A stretch of 64,000 nt of DNA from Nocardia harenae NBRC 108248 (GCF_001612885.1 NZ_BDBH01000004.1:434001-498000); one strand, 5' to 3'; positions 17,015 through 26,075 are shown, numbered from the stretch's first letter. A program made the numbers and translations. Notes: generated from the letters alone by a model not told the origin.

Positions 17015-17902
17015 TCAGCTCGGCAGGTGGTCGCGCCAGGAGCGCTTGGGATCCCAGCCGAAGAGCTTGCGCGCCTTGGCGATCGACTCCGGGCCCGCGT
17101 CCGGCCGGTCCAGCGTGCCCAGCGGCGGCGCCGAATCGCCGTAGGCGAGTTCGAGCAGCTCGGCCAGCGGCCTGCCGAGCATGTTGTCCGGCTGGGCCGC
17201 GTAGACGACCTCGTGGCCGGGAGTGTTCGCGGTCGCCGCGAGCACGATGAGCTCGCCGAGATCGTCGGCGTCGACATAGCTCCACTGGTTGAAGAACGGC
17301 TTGACGGCCTTCTTCGCCGACGCCTGCAGGGGAGCGACGAACGACGCGTACTCGCCCGGCTCCAGCACCAGCGAGGGCCGCACCGACACCGCGGTCGCCG
17401 TCGAGCGGCGCACCAGCGCGTCCAGGATCTGCTCGCCGAGGTACTTGGAGAGCGCGTAGGGCTCGTGCGGGCGGATCGGATGCTCCTCGTCCACCGGCAG
17501 GTAGTCCGGAAGCTGCGGGCCACCCTGGGCGCTCATGAACCCGGTCGCCGTCTCGCTGGAGGTGTAGACCAGCCGGCCCACCCCGCACCGGAACACCGCC
17601 TCGGCCACGTTGAAGGTGGTCATCGTATTGGTGCCGAAGACGATGTGGGCCGGATCGTGGACCGGGTCGGGCAGACCCGCGGTGTGCACCACGACGTCCG
17701 GCTGCACCGTCTGGATCAGCCCGGCCGTCTCCCCGTAGTCACGCAGGTCGGCGCGGATGTACGGGGGCGCGGCGGGGTCGATCGGCGGACCGTAGGACGG
17801 GGCGCCGATGTCGCTGGCCGTCACCCGGTGTCCCGCCGCCACCGCGGCGGCCACCGCGTGGCGGCCGACCTTGCCGCGTGCGCCGGTCACAAGTATCTGC
17901 AC
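17015..17902 (-). CDS. NAD-dependent epimerase/dehydratase family protein (extended SDR)
   Basis: A 295-residue extended SDR. It has the NAD motif LVTGARGKVGRHA at the N-terminus, a catalytic Ser/Thr region VYTSSETA, and YALSKYLGE as the Tyr/Lys pair. It resembles UDP-glucose 4-epimerase-like oxidoreductases, but the substrate specificity is unknown. It is the first gene of a two-gene leftward unit with the aldo/keto reductase. The 187-nt gap to the divergent lipocalin-like gene contains the direct repeat TGCAGT-AA-TGCAGT at 17948-17961, which may be regulatory. Confidence 0.88.
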   Translation of the reverse strand: MQILVTGARGKVGRHAVAAAVAAGHRVTASDIGAPSYGPPIDPAAPPYIRADLRDYGETAGLIQTVQPDVVVHTAGLPDPVHDPAHIVFGTNTMTTFNVAEAVFRCGVGRLVYTSSETATGFMSAQGGPQLPDYLPVDEEHPIRPHEPYALSKYLGEQILDALVRRSTATAVSVRPSLVLEPGEYASFVAPLQASAKKAVKPFFNQWSYVDADDLGELIVLAATANTPGHEVVYAAQPDNMLGRPLAELLELAYGDSAPPLGTLDRPDAGPESIAKARKLFGWDPKRSWRDHLPS

Positions 17903-18089
17903 AGAACCTCCTGGGGAACTTCGGTCGCGGAGCGGGGTGCCGCGCCGTGCAGTAATGCAGTGTACTCTTTACCCTTGCGGAAGCCCAGCTTTTCGCACCT
18001 ACCCTCTGATTCATTCAGAAGAGGAGACTCAACTCCTGCACGACGGCCGGACTTCCCGCCCGTCGGCTCCCCGGCGAAGTGGAGAACAC

Positions 18090-18572
18090 GTGGCAGACAA
18101 CGATCCCGCCCGCACCGTCACCGCCCCCCGCGGGCTCCGGGAGCGCCTGGTCGGCGCGTGGCGGCTGGTGACCTTCACCGGTCGCACCCGGTCCGGGCGG
18201 ACGATCCACCTCATGGGCGAGCACGCCACCGGGCACCTGCTGTACTCCGCGGACGGCTTCGTGTCGGTGAACCTGATGCGCGCCGACCGGCCCCGGGGTG
18301 AGCACGGCACCCGGCTGGACGAGCTCGACGATGCCTTCGCCGGCGTGCTCGCTCGGACCTATCTCGCCTACAGCGGGCCGTACGAGCTGTACGAAGAGCG
18401 CGCGCTCGTCCGGCACCACTTCGAACTCTGCCTGGATCCCGATCTCATCGGGACCCTGCAGGAACGGCGGGTCGAATTCTTCGGCGACGAGCTCGAGCTC
18501 AGTGTGCCGACGCCACAGATCCCCGGTACTCAGCTGCCACTGTTCCTGCGCTGGCGCCGCGCGGCCGGATAA
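18090..18572 (+). CDS. Lipocalin-like domain protein
   Basis: A 160-residue protein matching the lipocalin-like family (LVGAWRLVTFTGRTRSGR, then YSADGFVSVNLMRADR). These small beta-barrels are often found beside catabolic or secondary-metabolism genes and may bind or modify small hydrophobic ligands. GTG at 18090 is chosen with a GTGGAG ribosome site upstream; extending further upstream reads into non-conserved sequence. No signal peptide is evident. Its function is unknown. It may be transcribed alone, because a promoter follows it. Confidence 0.75.
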   Translation: MADNDPARTVTAPRGLRERLVGAWRLVTFTGRTRSGRTIHLMGEHATGHLLYSADGFVSVNLMRADRPRGEHGTRLDELDDAFAGVLARTYLAYSGPYELYEERALVRHHFELCLDPDLIGTLQERRVEFFGDELELSVPTPQIPGTQLPLFLRWRRAAG

Positions 18573-18645
18573 GGCTCCTCGTCGGCTCGGATTCCCCCAC
18601 GGACGGCGCGGCGGAGTGGTAGGGATTCCGTGCGGAACGTGGTCC

Positions 18646-18689
18646 TTGACACAGTTGAGGGCACCGTTTAGCGTTAGGTTACTTAGTAA
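18646..18689 (+). promoter_or_regulatory. Promoter and palindromic operator upstream of the Gfo/Idh gene
   Basis: TTGACA (18646-18651), a 17-nt spacer and TAGCGT (18669-18674) form a promoter. The perfect 11-nt palindrome TTACTTAGTAA (18679-18689) lies at about the transcription start, where a bound repressor would block initiation. Confidence 0.6.
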
Positions 18690-18799
18690 ACCAAGTTCGC
18701 TCAGAGGGTGGCAACGGTGCCGCTTACCTGCGGCAACGGCGCCGCAGCCAGAAGTTGAACCTGGGTTTTCGTATCAATGCTGAGCGAAAGGATCGAGAT

Positions 18800-19924
18800 A
18801 TGCGGGTCGGCGTAATCGGCGCTGGAATGTACGCGAATCTGTCCCTCAACAATTACGTCGCGGCTGGTGTCGAAGTCGTTTCGGTGTGTGACGTCGTGCC
18901 CGAGCGGGCCAAGGCGGCCGCCGAGACGTTCGGCGTGCCGAACGTCGACGCCACCCACGAGGAGCTGCTCGAGCGTGCCGAGATCGACCTGGTGCACGTG
19001 GTGGTTCCGCCCGTGTATCTCGCGACGATCAGCCGGGACGTGATCGCGGCCGGGAAGAACGTGCTCTCCGAGAAGCCGCTCGGCGTCAGCGCCGAGGAGG
19101 CCGCCGACCTGCTCCAGCGCGCGGAAGCCGCGGGCGTCGTGCACGCGGTGGGTCACGAGATGCGCTACGACCCGCTGCACCGGCACGCGAAGAACCTGGT
19201 CGCCGAGGGGTTCATCGGCCGCCCGGTGGTGGTCAACGCGCGCGACTTCACGAACTACGCGACGAACCCCAAGTTCTCGACCTTCTACTCCTGCTGGCCC
19301 CGGATGGTGGCGGACGGCGGCGGCGTGATGCAGCAGCACCTCTCGCACACCATCGACCTCATCCAGAGCATCGTCGGCCCGATCACCGAGGCGACCGGGC
19401 GGGCTACCACCTACCAGACCACCGCACAGGTGCTCGACCCGTCGATCAGCCCCGCCAAGCTCTTCGAGCTCGGCGCGGAGGCGCCGACGATCGGCACCGT
19501 CGAGGTCGACGGCGACGATGTCGTGACGGTGCTGGCCACGACGGCCACCGGCGCCGTGCTCACCGTCAGCTCCGGCTGGACCGTGCAGCACCCCACCGGG
19601 CTGGCCTGGGAGATCCACGGCACCGAAGGCATCCTCACGCTGGACGGCGAAGGGGTGCTGCGCGGAGCGCGGAGCGGCGAGGAGCTCCGCGAGCTCACGG
19701 CTACCGAGGACGTCGGCGTGCAGGGCGCCCCCGACCTGCTGCGCCGCTGCGGGCTCGGGGTGGCCGAGCCGATGCACCTGCCCTTCATGTTCCAGGAGTT
19801 CGCTCGCGACCTCTCGCAGGTCATCGCCGGGAAGCGGGAGACCGGCGCCTACGCGACCTTCCGCGACGGCCTCGCCACCCGCAGGGCGATGGACCAGGTC
19901 GAGCGTTCGACCGTGCGCGCGTAG
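18800..19924 (+). CDS. Gfo/Idh/MocA family NAD(P)-dependent oxidoreductase
   Basis: A 374-residue protein with an N-terminal Rossmann fold (GVIGAGMYANLSL), the family motif SEKPLGV and a C-terminal alpha/beta domain. The start at 18800 (MRVGVIGAGM) follows AAAGGA; an upstream ATG adds 15 unconserved residues. Family members oxidise or reduce sugars, inositols, biliverdin or trans-dihydrodiols. In the Lys-Pro-containing dihydrodiol/quinuclidinone-like branches they act on cyclic alcohols. It is followed by a SnoaL-fold gene and a ferredoxin reductase, suggesting a pathway for an oxygenated ring compound. Confidence 0.9.
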   Translation: MRVGVIGAGMYANLSLNNYVAAGVEVVSVCDVVPERAKAAAETFGVPNVDATHEELLERAEIDLVHVVVPPVYLATISRDVIAAGKNVLSEKPLGVSAEEAADLLQRAEAAGVVHAVGHEMRYDPLHRHAKNLVAEGFIGRPVVVNARDFTNYATNPKFSTFYSCWPRMVADGGGVMQQHLSHTIDLIQSIVGPITEATGRATTYQTTAQVLDPSISPAKLFELGAEAPTIGTVEVDGDDVVTVLATTATGAVLTVSSGWTVQHPTGLAWEIHGTEGILTLDGEGVLRGARSGEELRELTATEDVGVQGAPDLLRRCGLGVAEPMHLPFMFQEFARDLSQVIAGKRETGAYATFRDGLATRRAMDQVERSTVRA

Positions 19925-19951
19925 CCAGTTCGACCGATTTCGGAGGTAGTC

Positions 19952-20446
19952 ATGCTCGATTCCTACACTCAGCTCCTGCTCGACGAGTTCGCTTGTCGCC
20001 GGTTGATCGAGAAGTACTGGTGGACCGAGAACGCGCGGAACGCCGCGGAGCTCGCGGCGCTGTTCACCGAGGACGGCCGCTGGGGTGCGGCGGTCGGCCG
20101 GGAAGCGGTCACGGCGCAGGCCGAGGGCTTCTTCGCGATGATGGCGCCGATCGCGAAGAACCCGACCGGCTTCGGCGGGGTCGACATCAGGGTCGACGGT
20201 GACGAGGCGACCGGATTCGTGCACGGCATCGCCCACCTGGTCCTGCCGCAGGACGGCGGCGGCACCAAGATCGTCGTGGTCGATGCCCTCTACGACGTGC
20301 GCTTCCGGCGCGAGCAGGGGGAGTGGCGCATCGCGCTGCTGACCGGAATCGACGCTCCGGAAACCCCCCACGATTCGAGTTTCCAGTTCGAGGCGCCCGG
20401 CACCGTGATCGATCACGGGATGCCGCAGGCGCACGCGGCGGGCTGA
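19952..20446 (+). CDS. SnoaL/NTF2-like protein (nuclear transport factor 2 fold)
   Basis: A 164-residue cone-shaped NTF2-like protein: an N-terminal helix (LLLDEFACRRLIEKYWW), the FTEDGRW motif and a C-terminal strand motif VVDALYDVRF. Family members include polyketide cyclases, scytalone dehydratase, ring-hydroxylating dioxygenase small subunits and ketosteroid isomerases. GGAGG precedes the ATG. It follows the Gfo/Idh gene after 27 nt. An isomerase or dehydratase role is plausible but not shown. Confidence 0.85.
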   Translation: MLDSYTQLLLDEFACRRLIEKYWWTENARNAAELAALFTEDGRWGAAVGREAVTAQAEGFFAMMAPIAKNPTGFGGVDIRVDGDEATGFVHGIAHLVLPQDGGGTKIVVVDALYDVRFRREQGEWRIALLTGIDAPETPHDSSFQFEAPGTVIDHGMPQAHAAG

Positions 20447-20480
20447 CCGGCCCGTCGGCCGGATGTAGGTAAGGAGCCTG

Positions 20481-21722
20481 ATGTCGGAATCCGTGGTTGT
20501 CGTCGGAGCGGGGCTGGCCGGTCTGCGAACGGTCGAAGAGCTGCGCCGGGCGGGATTCGGCGGCGCGATCACGCTGGCCGGTGCCGAGGCGCACCCGCCC
20601 TACGATCGCCCGCCGCTGTCCAAGCAGATCCTGGCCGGGACCATGACCCCGGATCAGGTCGTGCTGCGGAACGAGGACGCGCTGCGCGAACTCGACGTCA
20701 CGCTCCGGCTCGGGGCCAAGGCGACGCGGCTGGACCGGATGAGCCGGAAGGTCGAGTTCGACGACGGGACGGTGCTGGAGTACGACCATCTCGTCGTCGC
20801 CACCGGAATCACCCCGCGGCGGCTGCCGATCGGCACCGAGCTGGCCGGCGTCCACGTCCTGCGCACGATCGATGACGCGCTCGCCTTCCGGGCCGAACTC
20901 GCGGAGGCGGCGTCGGTCCTGGTGGTCGGCGCCGGCTTCATCGGCTGCGAGGTCGCCGCCGGGCTGCGCTCGGCGGGGCAGGACGTGGTGCTGGTCGAGG
21001 GGCAGGAGCAGCCGCTGGCCGGGGTGCTCGGCCCGGAGGTCGGCGAGCTCGTGGCGCGGTTGCACCGCGCGGCCGGAGTCGATCTGCGGTGCGGGGTCTC
21101 GGTCGCCGAGCTGTTCGGTACGGACCGGGTGCGCGGCGCGCGGCTGTCCGACGGCGCCGAGGTGGCCGCGCCGGTGGTGCTCAGCGGCATCGGTTCGCGC
21201 CCCGCGGTCGAGTGGCTGCAGGACAGCGGTCTGGTCCTGGACAACGGAGTCCGCTGCGACGAACGGGGCCGGACCAACGACCCGCGGGTCTGGGCGGTCG
21301 GCGATGTCGCCGCCTGGTGGGATCCGGCCTCGGGCAGGCACCTTCGGGTCGAGCACTGGACCGGCGCGGGGGAGCAGGCCGCGATCGTCGCCGGTGAGCT
21401 GTGCGGGACCGGCAGCGCCGAGCGCGGTGTCCCGTACTTCTGGAGCGACCAGTACGACGTGAAGCTCCAGGGCTTCGGGCACTTCGGCCCCGACGACGAG
21501 GTCGCGGTGGCCTTCGACGACGGCCGCCGCTTCGTCGCGCTGTACAGCCGGGGTGCCACGGTGACGGGCGCCGTCGGCGGCGGGGTACCGCGCACCATGA
21601 TCAAGCTCCGTGCGCTGCTGGCGCGCGGGGCGTCGACGGAGGAGGCGCTGGCGGTCGTGGCCGCTACCACCACCCCCGTGCCCTCCGCGGTCGCGCAGCC
21701 CGCTGCGACCGCGGACCGCTAG
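20481..21722 (+). CDS. FAD-dependent ferredoxin reductase (rubredoxin/putidaredoxin reductase type)
   Basis: A 413-residue two-dinucleotide-binding flavoprotein. It has the FAD motif VVVVGAGLAGLRTVEELR, PPYDRPPLSK, the NAD motif VLVVGAGFIGCEVAAGLR, and VWAVGDVAAWW near the C-terminus. It would pass electrons from NAD(P)H to a ferredoxin for a P450 or Rieske oxygenase. AAGGAG lies before the ATG. The ferredoxin gene 242 nt downstream is the natural partner, and the P450 at 10.0 kb the likely final acceptor. Confidence 0.93.
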   Translation: MSESVVVVGAGLAGLRTVEELRRAGFGGAITLAGAEAHPPYDRPPLSKQILAGTMTPDQVVLRNEDALRELDVTLRLGAKATRLDRMSRKVEFDDGTVLEYDHLVVATGITPRRLPIGTELAGVHVLRTIDDALAFRAELAEAASVLVVGAGFIGCEVAAGLRSAGQDVVLVEGQEQPLAGVLGPEVGELVARLHRAAGVDLRCGVSVAELFGTDRVRGARLSDGAEVAAPVVLSGIGSRPAVEWLQDSGLVLDNGVRCDERGRTNDPRVWAVGDVAAWWDPASGRHLRVEHWTGAGEQAAIVAGELCGTGSAERGVPYFWSDQYDVKLQGFGHFGPDDEVAVAFDDGRRFVALYSRGATVTGAVGGGVPRTMIKLRALLARGASTEEALAVVAATTTPVPSAVAQPAATADR

Positions 21723-21746
21723 CGCGCCGATTCACCGAGCCGTCCC

Positions 21747-21794
21747 GGAGCCACTCGGAAGCCGCAGGGCCTTGCCGTGCGGCTTCCGTGCTCC
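21747..21794 (+). terminator. Hairpin terminator after the ferredoxin reductase
   Basis: A 10-bp stem (21757-21766 with 21778-21787) is extended by outer 5-bp arms GGAGC/GCTCC (21747-21751 with 21790-21794). It lies 24 nt after the stop codon and suggests the ferredoxin downstream has its own promoter. Confidence 0.55.
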
Positions 21795-21894
21795 GGGTCG
21801 GCGTCGCGGCGGGGCTGGAGGCGGGCATGGCAAGGGGCCGACTCCGGCTACTTATCCGGGGTTCGGCCGACAATTATGGCCGCCGATTGCCCGT

Positions 21895-21908
21895 ATCAGT
21901 ACACTGAT
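21895..21908. promoter_or_regulatory. Inverted repeat upstream of the ferredoxin gene
   Basis: ATCAGT-AC-ACTGAT is a perfect 6-bp inverted repeat, 57 nt before the ferredoxin ATG. It is a probable operator or regulator site in the 242-nt gap. Otherwise that gap holds only the upstream hairpin. Confidence 0.4.
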
Positions 21909-21964
21909 CTCAGGCAGTACGTCGAAGCCTTCGACTCCTGCCACCACTTCGACCGGGAGGTTCG

Positions 21965-22156
21965 ATGAAGGTTCACGTCGACACGAACAAGTGCTCCGGC
22001 CACGCCCTGTGTGCGGCCAACAGCCCGGAGGTCTTCGACCTCGACGACCTCGGCTATGCCGTGACGGTCGACGGCGACGTGCCCGCGGAGCAGCAGCGCG
22101 CGGCTCGGCTCGGTGCGGAATCGTGCCCTGAACGGGCCATCGCCATCGAGGACTGA
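21965..22156 (+). CDS. 3Fe-4S type ferredoxin
   Basis: A 63-residue ferredoxin. Its three cysteines are C10, C16 and C54, with His13 in the place of the second Cys (CSGHALC, later SCPERAI). This CxxHxxC...CP pattern is the single-cluster ferredoxin that serves actinobacterial P450s. GGGAGG precedes the ATG. It pairs with the reductase at 20481. A hairpin follows the stop. Confidence 0.95.
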   Translation: MKVHVDTNKCSGHALCAANSPEVFDLDDLGYAVTVDGDVPAEQQRAARLGAESCPERAIAIED

Positions 22157-22178
22157 CAGCGCTGTCGGCTGTTTTCGA

Positions 22179-22213
22179 CGCCTGCCGGTGTGGCCCCGCC
22201 GCACCGGCAGGCG
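22179..22213. terminator. Hairpin terminator between converging ferredoxin and FadR-type genes
   Basis: A 12-bp stem (22179-22190 with 22202-22213) and 11-nt loop lie between the ferredoxin stop and the regulator stop at 22218. Confidence 0.6.
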
Positions 22214-22217
22214 CCGT

Positions 22218-23015
22218 TCACTCGAGAAGGTCGCGGACCTGCGTGTCCTCGCGGTCGCGCAGGACCAGCGCCCGCGCGACCACCATATGCTTCTGCCAGT
22301 GGGCGAAGGCGCCCGCGCCGTCCCGCGCGCGGAGCAGTTTGATCAGCTTGCGCTGGGACCGGACGAAGAGCTTGTAATTCGCCTCGTAGCGCTCCCAGGC
22401 GGTGTCCCGGCTCTCGGCCGACACCGTCGTGGTGTGGCGCTCGTAGATCTCCTGCAGCATCCCCGCGATCAGGGCCAACGTGGCGTTGCCTGCCAGCTGC
22501 ACCATCCGTAGGTGGAACTCCGTCGCGGTCTTGGCGAAGGTGCCCGCGGCGAACGACGACGGGATGGCCTCGTCGACGATGCGCTCCAGCTCGTCGAAGG
22601 CCTCCTCGGTCCCGGTCTCGGCCAGCAGCCGGGCCGCGGCGGGCTCGATCGCCTCGCGGGCGACGTACACGTCGGCCACCGTGGCGCCGGACAGCTCCAG
22701 CAGCAGCGCGGCCGGCCGGGCGAGCACCTCGGGGCCGGGCACGCCGACCCGAGCGCCGGAGCGGGAGCCGCGACGCACCTCGACCAGCCGTTCGGCCTCC
22801 AGCACGCGCACTGCTTCCCGCAGGGTCGGGCGGCTCACCGCGAAGTGCTCCATGAGCTCGGCCTCGTGCGGCAGGTGGTCGCCGTCCTTGAGCTCACCGT
22901 CGACGATCATCCGGCGCAGCTTGCGCGCGACGAGTTCGGCGGTCTTCGGCGGGCGTACGGACCGCCCTGCCTCGCTGCGTACGGCGAAGAGGGGAGCCAA
23001 CGCTTCCTCGGTCAC
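22218..23015 (-). CDS. FadR-type GntR family transcriptional regulator (FCD domain)
   Basis: A 265-residue regulator. The GntR winged helix is at about 22-95 (TAELVARKLRRMIVDGEL, SRPTLREAVRVLEAERLV), followed by an all-helical FCD effector domain. In that domain D/H residues such as YVAREAIEP, TEFHLRMV and HWQKHM form the usual metal/ligand pocket. FadR-type proteins usually bind acids or acyl-CoAs and repress catabolic genes. The start is GTG at 23015. The word ACCTAGTT lies 34 nt upstream (23049-23056), suggesting autoregulation. The gene lies downstream of a fused dehydrogenase and an SDR in the same direction, so these are likely targets. Confidence 0.93.
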   Translation of the reverse strand: MTEEALAPLFAVRSEAGRSVRPPKTAELVARKLRRMIVDGELKDGDHLPHEAELMEHFAVSRPTLREAVRVLEAERLVEVRRGSRSGARVGVPGPEVLARPAALLLELSGATVADVYVAREAIEPAAARLLAETGTEEAFDELERIVDEAIPSSFAAGTFAKTATEFHLRMVQLAGNATLALIAGMLQEIYERHTTTVSAESRDTAWERYEANYKLFVRSQRKLIKLLRARDGAGAFAHWQKHMVVARALVLRDREDTQVRDLLE

Positions 23016-23048
23016 GGGACCACCTTCCAGCTGTGAATGACTTCGCGT

Positions 23049-23061
23049 ACCTAGTTAAAAT
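23049..23061. promoter_or_regulatory. CTAG-type operator upstream of the FadR-type gene
   Basis: ACCTAGTTAAAAT lies in the 109-nt gap between the fused dehydrogenase and the regulator. The first eight bases are identical to the sites at 29937 and 40316. Confidence 0.5.
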
Positions 23062-23124
23062 ACACGAGGGTATCCGGGGCAGCGGCCCGTGCGATGAGCG
23101 CTGCCCCGGATGACGGATATCGCC

Positions 23125-25275
23125 TCAGTTGGCGATGCGCTCCCGCGGCAGGCCGAGGACCCGCTCCGCGATGACGTTGCGGTTGATCTCCGAGGTGCCG
23201 CCCGCGATCGTCATCGCCCTGGAGAACAGGTAGTTGTACGCGCGCTGCGGCTCGTCCCCGGCTACCACGGCGGGGCCGGCGATCCGCATCCCCAGCTCGC
23301 TGACGTGCTGGGAATGCTCGGCGGCGAGGAGCTTGGTGATGCTGCCCTCCGGTCCCGGATCGCCGCCGGCCACCGCCCGCACCACCCGCCGGACGTTCAG
23401 CACCGCCATCGCCTGCTCCCGGGCGGCGAGCGCGGCCACCGCCCGGCGGATCGCGTCGTCGCCGGGGGTGTGGCGCTCCGCGAGGCCGAGCAGGCCGAGG
23501 GCCGAGCGGTCGTCGGTGCCCGGCGAGCCGCCGCCGATCGACACGCGCTCGTTGCCGAGGGTCGCGCGCGCGACGGTCCAGCCGTTGTCGACCGCGCCGA
23601 CCACATCCTCGTCGGGAACGAAGACGTCGTCGAAGAAGACCTCGTTGAACACCGCCTCGCCGGTGATCTCGCGCAGCGGCCGCACGGTCACCCCGGGCGC
23701 GTGCATATCGACCACCACCGCGGTGATGCCCTTGTGTTTGGGCACGTCCCGATTCGTGCGGATGGTCGCCAGGCCGCGGTTGCAGTACTGGGCGCTGGAG
23801 GTCCACACCTTCTGCCCGGTGATCCGCCAGCCGCCGTCGACCCTGGTACCACGGGTCGCGACCGCCGCGGCGTCGGAGCCGGCGCCGGGCTCGGAGAACA
23901 GCTGACACCACACCAGCTCACCCATCAGCCCGGGGCGAATCCAGCGCTCGATCTGCGCGGCGTCGCCGTGCTGGACGAGGGTGAGCAGGATCCAGGCGCC
24001 GATCCCGAGGTTCGGCAGCTCGACACCGGCGAACTCCTCGTCGAGCACCAGCTGCTCCACCGGCGACGCGGCCCGGCCGAACGGGGCGGACCAGTGCGGC
24101 ATGAGATAGCCGGAGTCGACCAGGAGCGCGCGGCGCTCTGCCTCCGGCGCGGCGCGGTACCGGTCGAGGAACTCGCGTGCCTGGACCCGGAAATCCGCCG
24201 CCTCGGCGGGAAGATCGACCGCGTGCTGGCGGCGCAGCCCCGCGGCGCCGGCGGCGGCGATCGAATCGAGGGCGGCGGCGGGGTCGCCGAAGAGCGCGCG
24301 CAGCGCCTGCGCGCGGCGCAGGAACAGGTGGCAGTCGTGCTCCCAGGTGAACCCGATACCGCCGTGGATCTGGATGCTCCGTTCGGCGTTGCTCACGAAG
24401 GCGTCGAAGGCGAGCACGCGCGCGGCATCGAGGGCGAGGTTCGCCTGGTCGCCCGCGGTGCCTGCGCGCGCGGCGTCCCAGGCCACCGCGGTCGCGAGCT
24501 CGGCGGTCGCGAGCATGTCGGCGAGCTGGTGCTTGACGGCCTGGAAGGACCCGATCGGCCTGCCGAACTGCTCCCGCACCTTCGCGTAGCCGAGCGCGGC
24601 GTCGAGTGCGGCACGGCAGCCGCCGGCGGCCTCCGCCGCGGCGAGGGTCCGGGCGATGTGCCGCAGCCGCGCCGCGGCGCCGGGGACGAGTGCCGCGGGC
24701 GTCACGTCGCTCAGCACCACGTGCGCGAGGCGCAGCGTCGGTTCGAAATCCGGGGCGGGCGCGACGGTGATCGCCGGGTCGTCCGCGGCGATCAGCACGA
24801 GGTCCGGTCCGGCGGTGAGCGCGAGCACGCCCGCGCCGACCGCGCCGACGACCAGGCCCGCGTCGCCCGAGACCGTGTCACCGGAGCGGGTGAGCGTCCC
24901 GCCGATGCCGAGCCCGGCGAGCGTCGAGCCGTCGGCCAGCCCCGGCAGCCACCGGGACTGCTGCTCGTCGTCGGCGGTCGCGGCGAGGGTCGCCGAGACC
25001 GCCACGCCGGGCAGGAAGGGGACGGGGACGAGCAGGCGCCCGAGCTCCTCGGCGACGACAGCCAGCTCCGGCAGCCCGGCCTCCGCACCGTCGAACCGGG
25101 AAGGCAGGTGCAGGGCGAGCCAGCCGAGTTCGGCGAGCTGCTTCCACAGCGGCGTGGTGTCGGTCTCCGGTGCATCCACCAGTCTGCGGGCGAGCCCCGC
25201 GGCGTCGTGGCCGGTGAGGAACGACCGGACCGCATCGGCGATGTCGCGGTGCTCGTCGGTGATCGCGAGTGGCAT
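23125..25275 (-). CDS. Fused two-domain acyl-CoA dehydrogenase (FadE34-like)
   Basis: A 716-residue protein made of two acyl-CoA dehydrogenase domains. The N-terminal half (about 1-350) has the REQFGRPIGSFQAVKH motif and IQIHGGIGFTWEHDCHLFLRR. The C-terminal half (about 370-716) has CQLFSEPGAGSDAAAV, GQKVWTSS and TIAGGTSEINRNVIAERVLG. Mycobacterial FadE34 has the same size and layout and dehydrogenates a steroid side-chain CoA thioester. In split enzymes the two halves are separate alpha and beta subunits forming one FAD site across the interface. It lies 41 nt downstream of an SDR and upstream of the FadR-type gene. Confidence 0.93.
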   Translation of the reverse strand: MPLAITDEHRDIADAVRSFLTGHDAAGLARRLVDAPETDTTPLWKQLAELGWLALHLPSRFDGAEAGLPELAVVAEELGRLLVPVPFLPGVAVSATLAATADDEQQSRWLPGLADGSTLAGLGIGGTLTRSGDTVSGDAGLVVGAVGAGVLALTAGPDLVLIAADDPAITVAPAPDFEPTLRLAHVVLSDVTPAALVPGAAARLRHIARTLAAAEAAGGCRAALDAALGYAKVREQFGRPIGSFQAVKHQLADMLATAELATAVAWDAARAGTAGDQANLALDAARVLAFDAFVSNAERSIQIHGGIGFTWEHDCHLFLRRAQALRALFGDPAAALDSIAAAGAAGLRRQHAVDLPAEAADFRVQAREFLDRYRAAPEAERRALLVDSGYLMPHWSAPFGRAASPVEQLVLDEEFAGVELPNLGIGAWILLTLVQHGDAAQIERWIRPGLMGELVWCQLFSEPGAGSDAAAVATRGTRVDGGWRITGQKVWTSSAQYCNRGLATIRTNRDVPKHKGITAVVVDMHAPGVTVRPLREITGEAVFNEVFFDDVFVPDEDVVGAVDNGWTVARATLGNERVSIGGGSPGTDDRSALGLLGLAERHTPGDDAIRRAVAALAAREQAMAVLNVRRVVRAVAGGDPGPEGSITKLLAAEHSQHVSELGMRIAGPAVVAGDEPQRAYNYLFSRAMTIAGGTSEINRNVIAERVLGLPRERIAN

Positions 25276-25316
25276 GGAGGGTTCCTAGCGGAGTCGGGGC
25301 GGGTGCGGGGGCGCGC

Positions 25317-26075
25317 TCAGCGGGGGGCGAACCGCTGGCCCGCGTCGAGCCGCAGGCACTGCCCGTTGAGCATGGGGTTGTCGATGATGGCGAGGGCCAG
25401 CTTGGCGTACTCCTCCGGCCTGCCCATACGCTTGGGGAAGGCGGCGTCCGCGACCAGCGCGCCGACCTGGTCGTCCTTCAGCCCGGCGGTGGCTCCGGTG
25501 GCGAACAGGCTCGGCGCGATGGCGAGCACCCGGATGCCGAGCGAGCCCAGATCCCGGGCCATGGTGAGCGCCATGCCCGCGATCCCCGCCTTGGCGGCGG
25601 TGTAGGCGACCTGGCCGATCTGGCCTTCGAAGGCCGCGATGGAGGAGGTGTTCACGATGACGCCGCGTTCGCCGTCCTCGGGTTCGTTACCCGCCATGTG
25701 GGCGGCGGCGAGCCTGCCGAGGTTGAAGGTCGCGATCAGGTTGAGGTCGATGACGCGGCGGAAGTTGTCCAGGTCGTGCGGGCCGCCGCGGCCGAGGGTC
25801 CGCTCCACCCGGCCGCCGCCCGCGGTGGTGACGATGATGTGCAGCCCGCCCAGCTCGGCGACGGCCGCGGCCAGGGTCTGCTCGGTGCCGTCGAAGTCGG
25901 TGATGTCGGCGGGGTGGAAGGCCGCGCCGATCGTCTCGGCGATCGCCTTCCCGTCACTGGACTCCCGATCGAGGATGGCGACCTGGGCGCCACCGGCGGC
26001 CAGCGCTTCGGCAGTGGCCCTTCCCATTCCGGAGGCGCCTCCGACGACGACGGCTTTCTTTCCGGTGAGCTGCAT
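25317..26075 (-). CDS. SDR family oxidoreductase, 3-hydroxyacyl-CoA dehydrogenase-like
   Basis: A 252-residue SDR. It starts LTGKKAVVVGGASGMGRATAEAL and has the catalytic Ser in VNTSSIAAFEGQIGQVAY and the YTAAKAG pair. The long insertion HMAGNEPEDGERGVIVN and the C-terminus SLFATGATAG are typical of the type II 3-hydroxyacyl-CoA dehydrogenase (HSD17B10-like) group. It probably oxidises the hydroxyacyl-CoA made after the fused dehydrogenase encoded next to it. It is divergent from the small unknown gene at 26199, with a shared palindromic region between them. Confidence 0.9.
   Translation of the reverse strand: MQLTGKKAVVVGGASGMGRATAEALAAGGAQVAILDRESSDGKAIAETIGAAFHPADITDFDGTEQTLAAAVAELGGLHIIVTTAGGGRVERTLGRGGPHDLDNFRRVIDLNLIATFNLGRLAAAHMAGNEPEDGERGVIVNTSSIAAFEGQIGQVAYTAAKAGIAGMALTMARDLGSLGIRVLAIAPSLFATGATAGLKDDQVGALVADAAFPKRMGRPEEYAKLALAIIDNPMLNGQCLRLDAGQRFAPR

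Noticed and set aside
17948..17961. Direct repeat TGCAGT-AA-TGCAGT considered as a CRISPR or integration repeat
   Set aside because: There are only two short copies with a 2-nt gap; at most it is a regulator half-site pair.
18701..20572. A 623-codon open frame on the - strand across the Gfo/Idh and SnoaL genes
   Set aside because: It spans two real + strand genes and their gap and shows no motif.
23110..25605. An 831-codon open frame on the + strand opposite the fused dehydrogenase
   Set aside because: It has low-complexity Arg/Gly-rich translation and no ribosome site; the minus strand encodes two intact dehydrogenase domains.
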